From NCBI RefSeq assembly GCF_003025615.1, contig NZ_PYMJ01000001.1, forward strand, positions 124,001 to 188,000: a stretch of DNA of 64,000 nt. The letters run 5' to 3'. Position numbers and translations under genes: made by a program. Of the stretch, positions 40,790 through 48,703 are shown piece by piece. This DNA comes from Photobacterium frigidiphilum. Lineage in GTDB: Bacteria; Pseudomonadota; Gammaproteobacteria; Enterobacterales; Vibrionaceae. Position 1 is the first letter of the stretch. Each line of letters starts with the position of its first letter. The notes below the pieces were generated by a model, which was not told the DNA's origin, did no database searches, and saw only the letters and a program-made list of their open reading frames with translations.

Positions 40790-40818
40790 TAATAGCTCCT
40801 ATATAGGGGCTATTTTTT
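40790..40818 (+). terminator. Terminator after the 36-codon ORF
   Basis: Stem ATAGCTCC / GGGGCTAT (one T-G pair, loop TATATA) is followed by seven T. No annotated plus-strand gene other than the small ORF precedes it, which argues for a real transcript here. Confidence 0.8.
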
Positions 40819-41108
40819 TACTCGAAAATAATTTTTATTTCTCACTCTTACCCCTCTAATACTATTCTAGGTAAGTAGTTGATCATAATGTTGCGCAGGA
40901 AAAATCGCTTATAACTAGGCGTGGATTGCAGATAACTAGTGGCTCTAATTACAAAATTCATAACGACGTTATGAGTTATTTTAACCAGCAAAAATGATCA
41001 AATACTTATGTAGGATGGTATAAAACTAGCGACCAATTTCACGAAGAATAGTATTGGTATTAGACCCTAGTTGTGAAATGATACGCCGATAGATAGAGAG
41101 TAAGGATA

Positions 41109-41534
41109 ATGAAAATGGAAAGTAAGGATACTTTCTCGATTTCTCAGCTTGCTGACGAATTTGATATTACGCTAAGAAGCATTCGTTTTTATGAAGACCG
41201 CGGTTTACTCACGCCTACACGTAAAGGTAAAGCTCGCGTATATTCAAAGCAAGATCGCGCTCGTTTAAAGCTAACTTTACGAGGAAAACGTTTAGGTTTT
41301 AGCCTTATTGATATTAGTGAACTCTTTGAATTTTACGATTCAAATAAGAGTAATAAGAAACAACAACAAGAGATGTTAAATGCAATAAAACACCGCCAAC
41401 AATTATTAATACAGCAGCAGGCTGATATAGACGCTTTAATGATGGAATTAAATGCTGCAGAAAGGAACTGTTACTTACAGCTCGCTAAATTTGAACAACA
41501 AACCACGTTCAAAAAGATGTCTCACTCCCGCTAA
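41109..41534 (+). CDS. MerR-family transcriptional regulator
   Basis: 141 residues. The N-terminal winged-helix MerR domain is clear (FSISQLADEFDITLRSIRFY, then EDRGLLTPTRKGKARVYSKQ), followed by a dimerisation coiled coil rich in Gln and Lys. The sequence resembles LiuR/acyl-CoA-type MerR proteins that control branched-chain or fatty-acid catabolism, but no such pathway genes are adjacent, so the target is unknown. There are few C-terminal cysteines, so metal sensing is unlikely. A second ATG at 41115 is the better spaced from AAGGA and may be the true start. A 7-3-7 perfect inverted repeat lies about 135 bp upstream and could be its operator. Confidence 0.85.
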   Translation: MKMESKDTFSISQLADEFDITLRSIRFYEDRGLLTPTRKGKARVYSKQDRARLKLTLRGKRLGFSLIDISELFEFYDSNKSNKKQQQEMLNAIKHRQQLLIQQQADIDALMMELNAAERNCYLQLAKFEQQTTFKKMSHSR

Positions 41535-41701
41535 GCTACACCATTACCGTTATTCTATACTTATGCCCCGTACCTCTAAGCCACTCCCTAGCTTATTGTT
41601 AGGGTGTCTAGCTCCTTAATACTCACAAATCATCATAGCCTCTCTATATTCACCTGATGAGATGTTTAATTAAATGATGTAGATCAGATGGTTGGATGTG
41701 A

Positions 41702-41759
41702 TATACCCAAGCTACCTCAAGATGCTCGTTTCAACGAGAATTGAGGTAGCTTGGGTATA
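41702..41759. repeat. Intergenic palindromic repeat (TATACCCAAG type)
   Basis: TATACCCAAGCTACCTCAA (41702-41720) and its exact complement (41741-41759) form a 19-bp stem. Within the loop, CTCGTT / AACGAG form a second 6-bp stem. A half copy lies at 53193-53215, at the end of ruvB. I recall similar sequences scattered through Vibrio and Photobacterium genomes. Confidence 0.85.
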
Positions 41760-41763
41760 GATA

Positions 41764-41797
41764 TAAAAAACCCGGCTACAAGAGCCGGGTAAAAAAA
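41764..41797. terminator. Porin terminator
   Basis: Perfect stem ACCCGGCT / AGCCGGGT (41770-41777 and 41783-41790) flanked by A-runs on the plus strand and hence T-runs on the minus strand after the porin gene. Confidence 0.9.
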
Positions 41798-41824
41798 GCA
41801 GGGATATATCAGTGTACTCATTTA

Positions 41825-42904
41825 TTACCAGTAAACACGTGCACCTAGTGCAAATGAACTTTCACTATCTACTTCAGTTGTACCAATAAATGAATCAGAT
41901 CCTTTATTCGAATAACCCAATGTTGTACCGTCGCCGTAACCGTACTCAGCATAAACACGGAACCAGCTATTCACGTTGTAATCAGAGCCAACATAAACCA
42001 ATGTACCATCTTGATCTTCAACACCATCTGCCGACTGTTCTGTATATTCATAGCCAGCATACGCAGTTGCATTATCAGCCCAGCTATATGTTCCCGCTAA
42101 ACTGTAGCCATTTTCATCAATCGAAAGGTTAGAATTTTTATCTGACAGCTCTGCGTTGTAATAAGTAAAGCCAATGAGTGCTGCCCCAACGGTATATTCT
42201 ACTGTACCTTCAAAATAGATATTTTCGATATCAGCAGTAATTTCTTTCTCTTGAGTAAAAGCTGGCAGAGAAACTTCTGGAGTTACGGTTTCTGTGCCAA
42301 TTTTGTGTGACTTATCGCGGTTTTGACCACCACCAGCATGCAAGTTAAAGCCACCAACACTTGTACCTACATAGAGTTCAGCCAGTTCTTGGTTACTGTC
42401 ATCTTCAGATAGACCGTAGTTCGCCGCAACCCAGAAGTTTTCGCCATCAAAATTATATTTAATTAATGAATCATGACGAGCACCAGAAAGCGTGGCGTAA
42501 CGAAGCGCTGAACCACCAAAGAAATATGAGTAATCAGCACCGTAAACTTCATCTGATACTACCCATTGACGGCCAAATGAAATTTTACCAAATTCAGAAT
42601 CAATACCAATATAATGCAGACGGTTATTCATAGAATAATCTGAACCATCCGCTTTATAATTCAGACCAAATTCAACTTTACCATACACATCCGTTGTGTC
42701 TGTTAATTTATATCGAGCGTCAACACCAGTACGAGAAGAGCCCGCATTTAATGTAACGTCTTTATCTTCTAACTTTTTAACTTCCGTACGAAGCTGACCA
42801 TAAAAATCAACGGTACCGTCTTCTGTCTTAATAATTTCAGCTGCCATAGCTGAATTAGCTAATAAAAATGTTGGGATTGCTACTGCTAATAATGTCTTTT
42901 TCAT
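41825..42904 (-). CDS. Gram-negative porin (OmpL/OmpH/OmpU-like)
   Basis: A 359-residue general porin. The signal peptide MKKTLLAVAIPTFLLANSAMA gives the true start at 42904; the open frame upstream is leader DNA. The mature protein opens with VDFYGQLRTEVKK, contains the expected alternating strands with an acidic loop 3 region (SDEVYGADYSYFFGG), and ends with aromatic Trp (GARVYW), the outer-membrane insertion signal. Such porins in Vibrionaceae are often under ToxR control and, in Photobacterium profundum, pressure-regulated; which paralogue this is cannot be told from sequence alone. It is monocistronic with a long AT-rich leader. Confidence 0.9.
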   Translation of the reverse strand: MKKTLLAVAIPTFLLANSAMAAEIIKTEDGTVDFYGQLRTEVKKLEDKDVTLNAGSSRTGVDARYKLTDTTDVYGKVEFGLNYKADGSDYSMNNRLHYIGIDSEFGKISFGRQWVVSDEVYGADYSYFFGGSALRYATLSGARHDSLIKYNFDGENFWVAANYGLSEDDSNQELAELYVGTSVGGFNLHAGGGQNRDKSHKIGTETVTPEVSLPAFTQEKEITADIENIYFEGTVEYTVGAALIGFTYYNAELSDKNSNLSIDENGYSLAGTYSWADNATAYAGYEYTEQSADGVEDQDGTLVYVGSDYNVNSWFRVYAEYGYGDGTTLGYSNKGSDSFIGTTEVDSESSFALGARVYW

Positions 42905-43634
42905 TCTACGTTCCTGTAATAACTTATAATTATTTAACTCTTCCTGAGCTGCAGAGAACTTAGCAGTAACAAAAAAACACCGCAACACGGTAAAACCCCG
43001 CAAAATTAACATTACAGAAACAATCAACAAAGAAAACAACATAACAAAAAAGCACGATATATGAGTAATTAATCAATATTTTTAAATAAAACCCACCAAA
43101 ACCCCATAAAATTGAATTTATCAAGAATAATAATTCCACCAATCATATTGGGTATTTTATAAATTATAATAATTAAAAGGAATAACAACAGAGAAAAAAA
43201 GATAAAAAAACATTAAGAAAAAACAAAAAAGCCAAAAAAGAGGTCAAAAAGCACTCAAATATTTATTAGTAATCAACTCTACATTCCTTTGAAAATAATA
43301 TTAACAATAACAAATAAATATACTAACCACAGAAAGCATTCGAATTTAATATTAATTTGAAGTAATGGTGAGTAATTAAACCAAGTAAAGCCAAGCCATA
43401 AATTGACTTTATCTAAACGCAGACAACGCAAATAACCATTAGCGGTATGAAAAACAACCTAGCGATAGCTAAATATAAATTATAAAAAAGAGGAATATCC
43501 AATCAGTACACTTCATAAGAGGATATAGAGGTAATATTGGGAGTGATGTGATAAACCTTTCACATCATTGTTTCAGCCATTAAAAAAGGAGCTATTCGCT
43601 CCTTTTTTTGACCTACCTAACAATCCTTATTAGG
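42905..43634. other. Long AT-rich region upstream of the porin
   Basis: 730 bp with no convincing ORF, mostly runs of A and T, as is common upstream of ToxR- or H-NS-controlled porin genes. It contains the moaE terminator (43582-43608) and an inverted repeat TGATGTGA / TCACATCA (43544-43567). The spacer of the repeat is 8, not the 6 of a CRP site. Confidence 0.5.
43582..43608 (-). terminator. moa operon terminator
   Basis: Stem AAAAAGGAGC / GCTCCTTTTT with loop TATTC, T-run on the minus strand after moaE. Confidence 0.9.
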
Positions 43635-44084
43635 TTATTTTTTATGCCAACGATCTGCAGCAGAAGTGTCGGTATCTCTAGCATCGACCCAACGAGTTTC
43701 GTTGCTCGTTTGCTCTTTCTTCCAAAAAGGCGCTCGGGTTTTAAGAAAATCCATGATGAATTCACACGCTTCAAATGCAGCACCACGGTGTGCACTTGTT
43801 ACACCGACAAATACAATCTGATCGCCTAACCCCAAGTCTCCAACACGGTGAATCACACGTGTTTTTAATAATGGCCAGCGCTCGCGTGCTTGTACTACGA
43901 TTTCTTCTAATGACTTCTCTGTCATACCAGGATAATGCTCGAGCGATAGCCCTGTCACATCATCACCTTGATTAAAGTCACGCACTTTACCAATAAAGGT
44001 TACCACTGCACCAGCATCTGTTCCTGCCGATAAAAGCGCATATTCTTCAGCAACAGAAAAATCATCAAACTGAACCGAAATCAT
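43635..44084 (-). CDS. moaE: Molybdopterin synthase catalytic subunit MoaE
   Basis: MoaE converts precursor Z (cPMP) to molybdopterin using sulfur from thiocarboxylated MoaD. The 149 residues show the family core: VTFIGKVRDFNQGD, LEHYPGMTEKSLEEIV, RVGDLGLGDQIVFVGVTSAHR and the catalytic-lysine region APFWKKEQT. It starts 2 bp after moaD and ends the moa cluster. Confidence 0.97.
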   Translation of the reverse strand: MISVQFDDFSVAEEYALLSAGTDAGAVVTFIGKVRDFNQGDDVTGLSLEHYPGMTEKSLEEIVVQARERWPLLKTRVIHRVGDLGLGDQIVFVGVTSAHRGAAFEACEFIMDFLKTRAPFWKKEQTSNETRWVDARDTDTSAADRWHKK

Positions 44085-44086
44085 TG

Positions 44087-44332
44087 TTAGCCTCCCGTTA
44101 CTGGCGGGAAGAAAGCGACTTCATCACCATCTTTAATTTCAGAGTCTAAATGACAAATTGTTTGGTTAATCGCAACCAATAACTTACCCGACTCAAGCGC
44201 TAGTTGCCATTTATCACCACGTTCAGTTAAATGTGCACGCAGCATCTCTGCCGTTGCATACTCAGCATTAACCTCTAAACGATCAACACCAACTAACTCT
44301 TTAACTTGGGCAAAGAAAAGTACATTAATCAT
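44087..44332 (-). CDS. moaD: Molybdopterin synthase sulfur carrier subunit MoaD
   Basis: A ubiquitin-like sulfur carrier of 81 residues ending in the required Gly-Gly (FFPPVTGG), which is adenylated by MoeB and thiocarboxylated before donating sulfur in MoaE. It overlaps moaC by four bases (ATGA) and runs into moaE, so the three are translationally coupled. moeB is not in the window. Confidence 0.96.
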   Translation of the reverse strand: MINVLFFAQVKELVGVDRLEVNAEYATAEMLRAHLTERGDKWQLALESGKLLVAINQTICHLDSEIKDGDEVAFFPPVTGG

Positions 44333-44823
44333 GCTTCTACCTTAAAGTGGCCTGACTTCCCACCCGTTTTCTCTAGCAAACGAACTTGACTAATAACCAT
44401 ATCTTTCTGAACAGCTTTACACATATCATAAATGGTTAATGCAGCGACTGAGGCAGCTGTTAATGCTTCCATTTCAACGCCCGTTTTACCTGCAAGTTTA
44501 CAACAAGATTCAATGCGTACCATATTGGTTTCATTTTCATTAGTTGCAGGCATTGCTTCAAGCTGTACTTCTACTTTTGACAACAAAAGCGGATGGCAAA
44601 GCGGTATTAGATCCCACGTCTTTTTAGCCGCTTGAATACCGGCAATACGCGCTGTAGCAAACACATCACCTTTGCGATTATGACCCGATACAATCAGTTC
44701 CAAAGTTTCTGGTGCCATATGTACAAATGCTTCAGCACGTGCTTCACGTACTGTTTCAGCTTTAGCTGACACATCGACCATGTTTGCTTCACCAGAAGCA
44801 TTGATATGTGTTAGTTGATTCAT
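44329..44823 (-). CDS. moaC: Cyclic pyranopterin monophosphate synthase MoaC
   Basis: MoaC turns the MoaA product into cPMP. The start at 44823 ([20 protein letters not shown]) matches the E. coli N-terminus better than the ATG five codons upstream and has GGAAAA as SD. The family motifs [15 protein letters not shown] and [20 protein letters not shown] are intact; 164 residues. moaB, usually found between moaA and moaC, is missing here. Confidence 0.97.
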   Translation of the reverse strand: MNQLTHINASGEANMVDVSAKAETVREARAEAFVHMAPETLELIVSGHNRKGDVFATARIAGIQAAKKTWDLIPLCHPLLLSKVEVQLEAMPATNENETNMVRIESCCKLAGKTGVEMEALTAASVAALTIYDMCKAVQKDMVISQVRLLEKTGGKSGHFKVEA

Positions 44824-44915
44824 CAATATTTTTTCCATAAAGAGGCATGAAAAAATGATCCGGCATGCCTAAATGTATTCATAAGTAAGGCTTCATTCTT
44901 CGTGATTCAAATGCA

Positions 44916-44947
44916 CTGTAAGGTGTTATACAACTAACACCTTACAG
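44916..44947. repeat. 13-bp hairpin between moaA and moaC
   Basis: CTGTAAGGTGTTA and its exact complement enclose the loop TACAAC, 15 bp after the moaA stop. No T-run follows on either strand. It occupies the place where moaB lies in related genomes. Confidence 0.8.
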
Positions 44948-44961
44948 AGTGAGCTGAAGAA

Positions 44962-45969
44962 TCAACCGCCGATAGAAGCAAGATTAGGTGTCATACCAGT
45001 ATTGCCGGCATCAAGGAAATGGCTAACTGCTTTTTCCTTTAATCCACCTTGAATACGACTAATGAGTTCTGTTCGCTGCTCATCTGCCGACAGTAAATCA
45101 CGAAGTTTTACCCCATGATCACCAAATAAGCACAGGTGAAGTTTGCCTTGAGCTGAAACACGTAAGCGGTTACAACTTTGGCAGAAATCTTTTTCATAAG
45201 GCATGATGAGTCCAATCTCACCCATATAATCGGGATGACAAAAGACTTGTGCTGGGCCATCATTTTTGCCATTGATCTTTAAGAGCCAACCGTTAGCAAT
45301 AAGATGATTACGAATGCTTACACCAGATACATGATGCTTCTGGAATAACAAATCCATTTCGCCAGTCTGCATCAATTCAATAAAGCGTAGCTGAATTGGA
45401 CGCGTTTTAATCCATGCTAGAAACTTAGGTAGCTCTTGTGAATTCTGGTTTTTTAGCAATACCGTATTGATTTTGACTTGTTCAAAACCTGCGTCAAATG
45501 CCGCATCGATCCCAGACATCACCTTATGAAACATATTTTCACCGGTGATTTGATAGAACATCTTAGGATCTAGGCTATCCACACTCACATTAATATGAGT
45601 AAGACCTGCCTCTCGCCACTCTTTGACACTCTTCTCCATACGATAACCATTCGTGGTGGTAGCCACTTTAGTTATGCCGGGCTGAGCCGCAACAGTACGG
45701 ATAATATCCGTATAATCACGACGTAAACTAGGTTCACCACCCGTGATACGTACTTTTGACGTTCCACATTCAGCAAAAGCCCTTGTTACGCGCTCAATCT
45801 CATCTAATGTAAGAAAAGAAGGTTTCTTTTTTTCTGTCGGCTTATAGCCATCAGGCAGGCAGTAAGTACATTTAAAATTACAGACATCTGTGACTGATAG
45901 TCGCAAGTAATAAAACTTGCGATGAAAGCGATCTTCAAACTGAAGATCATTACCTAATTGTTGCGCCAT
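44962..45969 (-). CDS. moaA: GTP 3',8-cyclase MoaA (radical SAM)
   Basis: First enzyme of molybdenum cofactor synthesis. The N-terminal radical-SAM cluster motif CNFKCTYC (CX3CX2C) and the C-terminal second-cluster motif [10 protein letters not shown]...LCLFG are present, and the chain ends in the essential Gly-Gly (LASIGG). The start at 45969 (MAQQLGND) has AAAGG as SD and fits the family; the frame is open five codons further. 335 residues. The leader resembles a Moco RNA. Confidence 0.97.
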   Translation of the reverse strand: MAQQLGNDLQFEDRFHRKFYYLRLSVTDVCNFKCTYCLPDGYKPTEKKKPSFLTLDEIERVTRAFAECGTSKVRITGGEPSLRRDYTDIIRTVAAQPGITKVATTTNGYRMEKSVKEWREAGLTHINVSVDSLDPKMFYQITGENMFHKVMSGIDAAFDAGFEQVKINTVLLKNQNSQELPKFLAWIKTRPIQLRFIELMQTGEMDLLFQKHHVSGVSIRNHLIANGWLLKINGKNDGPAQVFCHPDYMGEIGLIMPYEKDFCQSCNRLRVSAQGKLHLCLFGDHGVKLRDLLSADEQRTELISRIQGGLKEKAVSHFLDAGNTGMTPNLASIGG

Positions 45970-46292
45970 GGAACACCTTTCCAAATACGGGAGGCCGATT
46001 CATTTCTAAATTGACCCTGGTGACAGTATGTCACTGGCTCTGAACACATATATTCTGGATTTAAGAAAAGCAGAAAACGTAGTGACCAAAGCTCGGAGTT
46101 ATGGCAGCTATGCAAACTGATTCATTAAAAAGCAATCAACATAACAGCTAATCTAATTATAAAAGTATCAGATAAAATGCCTTATTGACAAGTTACTGAA
46201 AAAATATTGCCATATTCTACCTTTTGGTGCTGATCGCGACAATACTACTAAAGGGAATATTCTTTATATTTCTTACTAATTCTGGGGGTATT
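45970..46292. other. Divergent region between moaA and the 75-residue gene
   Basis: 323 bp without an ORF. The moaA-proximal part is the candidate riboregulatory leader; the remainder is AT-rich with GGGGGT as SD of the plus-strand gene at its right end. Confidence 0.5.
45975..46045 (-). promoter_or_regulatory. Candidate Moco-responsive RNA leader of moaA
   Basis: Reading toward moaA, the leader contains GAGCCA, a short hairpin GTGACATACTGTCAC, CCAGGGTC, then CGGCCTCCCG and GGAAAGG just before the start codon. This order resembles the Moco RNA motif that precedes moaA in many gammaproteobacteria, as I remember it. I cannot score it against the covariance model (Rfam RF01055). Confidence 0.45.
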
Positions 46293-46520
46293 ATGTCCAA
46301 TATTATTGAATCTGCAACCATTGACGATATAGCGCTCTATCTGCAGCGAGAAGATGGTCTTGATGTAAAAGCATCCTATCAACAAGCGCAAAGTGTTATT
46401 GATGGCTTCAACGACATGGCAAGCAAAGGGATTATCAAAGGCTGGTATTTTAACGACCAAGGGCATTTAGAACTGCTACCCAGTGACAATGCACTACGTA
46501 TTATTGCTAATCAAAAGTAA
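46293..46520 (+). CDS. Small conserved-looking hypothetical protein (75 aa)
   Basis: Start at 46293 (MSNIIESATIDDIALYLQRE), chosen because GGGGGT lies seven bases upstream; the frame is open further but without an SD. The protein has a helical N-terminal half with a possible HTH-like pattern, then IIKGWYFNDQGHLELLPSDNALRIIANQK. It is soluble with no signal peptide. I do not recognise it. A 7-bp hairpin (AAAGTGC / GCACTTT) overlaps its stop codon. It lies between moaA and the LON-domain gene. Confidence 0.65.
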   Translation: MSNIIESATIDDIALYLQREDGLDVKASYQQAQSVIDGFNDMASKGIIKGWYFNDQGHLELLPSDNALRIIANQK

Positions 46521-46695
46521 AGTGCTTTGCATTTTGCACTTTGGATAAACTCGTTATTTGCAATATACAAAAAAATGTACCCTATATTGCTTGCTACCAA
46601 GGTATAAAGCTAAAGGAATAGCGGTATTGAAATATCGGCATCACATTTGCAGTGTCTACCTTATCAGACATCAATCTTTGTAAATGGAGCCGACA

Positions 46696-47271
46696 ATGAC
46701 GAATTTACTACCGCTACTTTTTCAAAAACGTCATGTTTTACCAACAGGTAGAATGCCAATAAGGATAGCTCCAGGACCGCAAACTGAAGCATTCAAAGTC
46801 GCAGTAACATCTGAAGATGGATTTGGCGTTTGTATGTTTGACCAGAGTGAGCATAATCACCAATTTTTTCATATTGGCACACGTGTAACGGTTGAAGATT
46901 TTGATACTTCAAAAAAAGATGGCGCATTAATCGTTACGGTTTATGGACACGAAAGCTTTCGTATCAAGTCGTTAGAACAAAACGATAATGGTGTTTTCTT
47001 TGGTGAGTATCATACACTGCCACAATGGTCTGAAATAAAAGCACGTAACAACCAACAATTGTTGGCCGATAAGTTACGAATCATGTTTGATAAATACCCT
47101 GAATTAGATAATTTACACAGAACCAAAGAATTTCATAATCTGAGTTGGTTATGCCAACGTTGGCTAGAGATTTTGCCTGTACCTGCAAGTGAAAAGCAGC
47201 TACTACTCAACACACCAAACTGTCTCGATACGTGTGATTATCTCATGAGTATGATGCTGGAATCACATTAG
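46696..47271 (+). CDS. Stand-alone LON substrate-binding-domain protein
   Basis: 191 residues comprising only the N-terminal LON (PUA-like) domain: LLPLLFQKRHVLPTGRMPIR, GFGVCMFDQSEHNHQFFHIG, GTRVTVEDFD and a helical C-terminal segment. The AAA+ and Ser-Lys protease domains of Lon are absent, and the length fits the known small family of this type, so it is not a truncation. The start was moved to 46696 because GGAG lies six bases upstream and inside the earlier ATG codon pair. The role is unknown. It is followed by a terminator at 47320-47344. Confidence 0.88.
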   Translation: MTNLLPLLFQKRHVLPTGRMPIRIAPGPQTEAFKVAVTSEDGFGVCMFDQSEHNHQFFHIGTRVTVEDFDTSKKDGALIVTVYGHESFRIKSLEQNDNGVFFGEYHTLPQWSEIKARNNQQLLADKLRIMFDKYPELDNLHRTKEFHNLSWLCQRWLEILPVPASEKQLLLNTPNCLDTCDYLMSMMLESH

Positions 47272-47319
47272 GGCGTGTTGACATTTCAAATAATGCCATT
47301 CCCATATGCTGTGTATTGT

Positions 47320-47344
47320 CGCCTTATGATTGAAGGCGTTTTAT
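47320..47344 (+). terminator. Terminator after the LON-domain gene
   Basis: Stem CGCCTT / AAGGCG (47320-47325 and 47333-47338) followed by TTTTAT. Confidence 0.65.
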
Positions 47345-47480
47345 ACTCGCTTAAGCTTCGCACAATAATGCTTACTAAGCGTGATACAAACAGCATATTA
47401 AAATCCAAGTCTTGTATTCATATTGCAGCCTTGTATACACTCATGGGTAAATACAGATCACGAAAGCTTGCAAATTGAAC

Positions 47481-48380
47481 ATGACAAACACGCAAAATAA
47501 AATAAAAACAAAAATCGTCGCTATTGGCGGTGGTCATGGTTTAGGTCGTATACTTTCTTCGTTATCTGATTACGGCTCTCAGGTTACTGGGATCGTTACA
47601 ACCACAGACAATGGTGGCTCTACTGGGCGAATTCGTGCTTGCCAAGGCGGAATTGCATGGGGAGATATGAGAAATTGTATCAACCAATTGATTACAGAGC
47701 CATCTGTCGGTTCAATGATCTTCGAATACAGGTTTAGGGGTAATGGCGAGTTAAATGGTCACAACTTAGGTAATTTAATGCTTACCGCACTCGATAACCT
47801 ATCAGTGCGCCCTCTAGAAGCAATAAACCTTATTCGCGATATGCTCAAAGTTGAAACACAAATTATCCCCATGTCTGAGCATCCTGCCGATTTATCTGCT
47901 TTGACGCTAGCGGGTGAAATCATTTGTGGTGAAACCAGTATCGATGAACTGCCAGACGTACCACAACGTCTGTATGTTGAGCCATTAGTACCAGCGACAA
48001 AAGAAACAGTAACGGCTATTCATGAGGCCGATATTGTTTTGCTAGGTCCCGGCAGCTTTTTAACCAGCATTATGCCACCACTGCTATTGAAAGAAATTGC
48101 AGGTGCATTAAAAGATTCTAATGCCAAAATTGTTTTCATCTCGAATTTAGATCAAGAAAATGGACCTGCAGGGCAAATGTCACTAATGACAATGTTACAT
48201 TGGTGTGAGCGAGCAATGAACGGCAAGTATATTGATGCTGTCATTACTGATAAGCCGGTACCTGAGCTCGCACCTCGATATGAGCAACTAATCGAAGACT
48301 TAGCATCTAATAATCATGAATGGCGTCATGATAGAGAAAAATTAAAGCATGCTATTGATAAGATCATTATTACCAGCTAA
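47481..48380 (+). CDS. yvcK: YvcK/CofD-family protein (gluconeogenesis factor)
   Basis: 299 residues of the YvcK family: IVAIGGGHGLGRILSSL at the N-terminus, TTTDNGGSTGRIR, GDMRNC, HNLGNLMLTALD, and VLLGPGSFLTSIMPPLL. In Bacillus, YvcK binds UDP-sugars and affects cell-wall and gluconeogenic growth; a role here is inferred from the family only. The ATG at 47481 is used rather than the TTG two codons earlier. The 3' end overlaps the 3' end of luxU on the other strand by 39 bp, so no terminator separates them. Confidence 0.9.
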   Translation: MTNTQNKIKTKIVAIGGGHGLGRILSSLSDYGSQVTGIVTTTDNGGSTGRIRACQGGIAWGDMRNCINQLITEPSVGSMIFEYRFRGNGELNGHNLGNLMLTALDNLSVRPLEAINLIRDMLKVETQIIPMSEHPADLSALTLAGEIICGETSIDELPDVPQRLYVEPLVPATKETVTAIHEADIVLLGPGSFLTSIMPPLLLKEIAGALKDSNAKIVFISNLDQENGPAGQMSLMTMLHWCERAMNGKYIDAVITDKPVPELAPRYEQLIEDLASNNHEWRHDREKLKHAIDKIIITS

Positions 48381-48701
48381 CTGCTTATATGTATGCGCAG
48401 TCTCTTCAACCATCGTCCTAAATTCAGGCAGACGTTCGACTATCCAATGATCTTGTTCTTGCTTTACTCTCGATTCACATTCTTGAGCCATTAGAGCGAG
48501 ATCATCTGCACCAAAACTAGCAGCACTGCTCTTTACAGCATGACTAATATCACCAATTTGGGTTATCGTTGGTTGATCGGATAATTGACGTAAATATTGT
48601 TCTAGTTCATCACTAAATACATTGAACAAGATCGAAACGGTTTCGTCACCCACTTCATCAGCTAGGCGCTTTATTGTTTCTTGGTTAATATTAATAGCCA
48701 T
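48342..48701 (-). CDS. luxU: Phosphorelay protein LuxU (HPt domain)
   Basis: A single HPt domain of 119 residues that receives phosphate from quorum-sensing hybrid kinases and passes it to LuxO. The phospho-acceptor is His54 in IGDISHAVKSSAASFGADDL. It starts 2 bp after luxO, and its last 39 bp run over the end of yvcK on the opposite strand. Identification is by sequence and by its invariant position after luxO. Confidence 0.95.
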   Translation of the reverse strand: MAININQETIKRLADEVGDETVSILFNVFSDELEQYLRQLSDQPTITQIGDISHAVKSSAASFGADDLALMAQECESRVKQEQDHWIVERLPEFRTMVEETAHTYKQLAGNNDLINSML

Positions 48702-48703
48702 AA

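Larger units (their letters stand above)
40279..41108. other. 830-bp region with a possible small gene on the plus strand
   Basis: Mostly AT-rich and gene-free. Its centre (about 40600-40760) is clearly richer in G and C than its flanks, holds a 36-codon ORF and ends in a terminator at 40790-40818. The last part carries a perfect inverted repeat, TCATAAC-GAC-GTTATGA (40958-40974), upstream of the MerR gene. Confidence 0.5.

Noticed and set aside
42960..43142. 60-codon minus-strand ORF and the upstream extension of the porin frame
   Set aside because: Both lie in the AT-rich porin leader. The porin signal peptide clearly starts at 42904.
43544..43567. CRP site (TGTGA / TCACA)
   Set aside because: The half-sites are separated by 8 bases rather than 6, and no promoter is placed to use it.
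47275..47478. 67-codon plus-strand ORF between the LON-domain gene and yvcK
   Set aside because: It contains the terminator hairpin of the upstream gene, has no SD and no recognisable domain.
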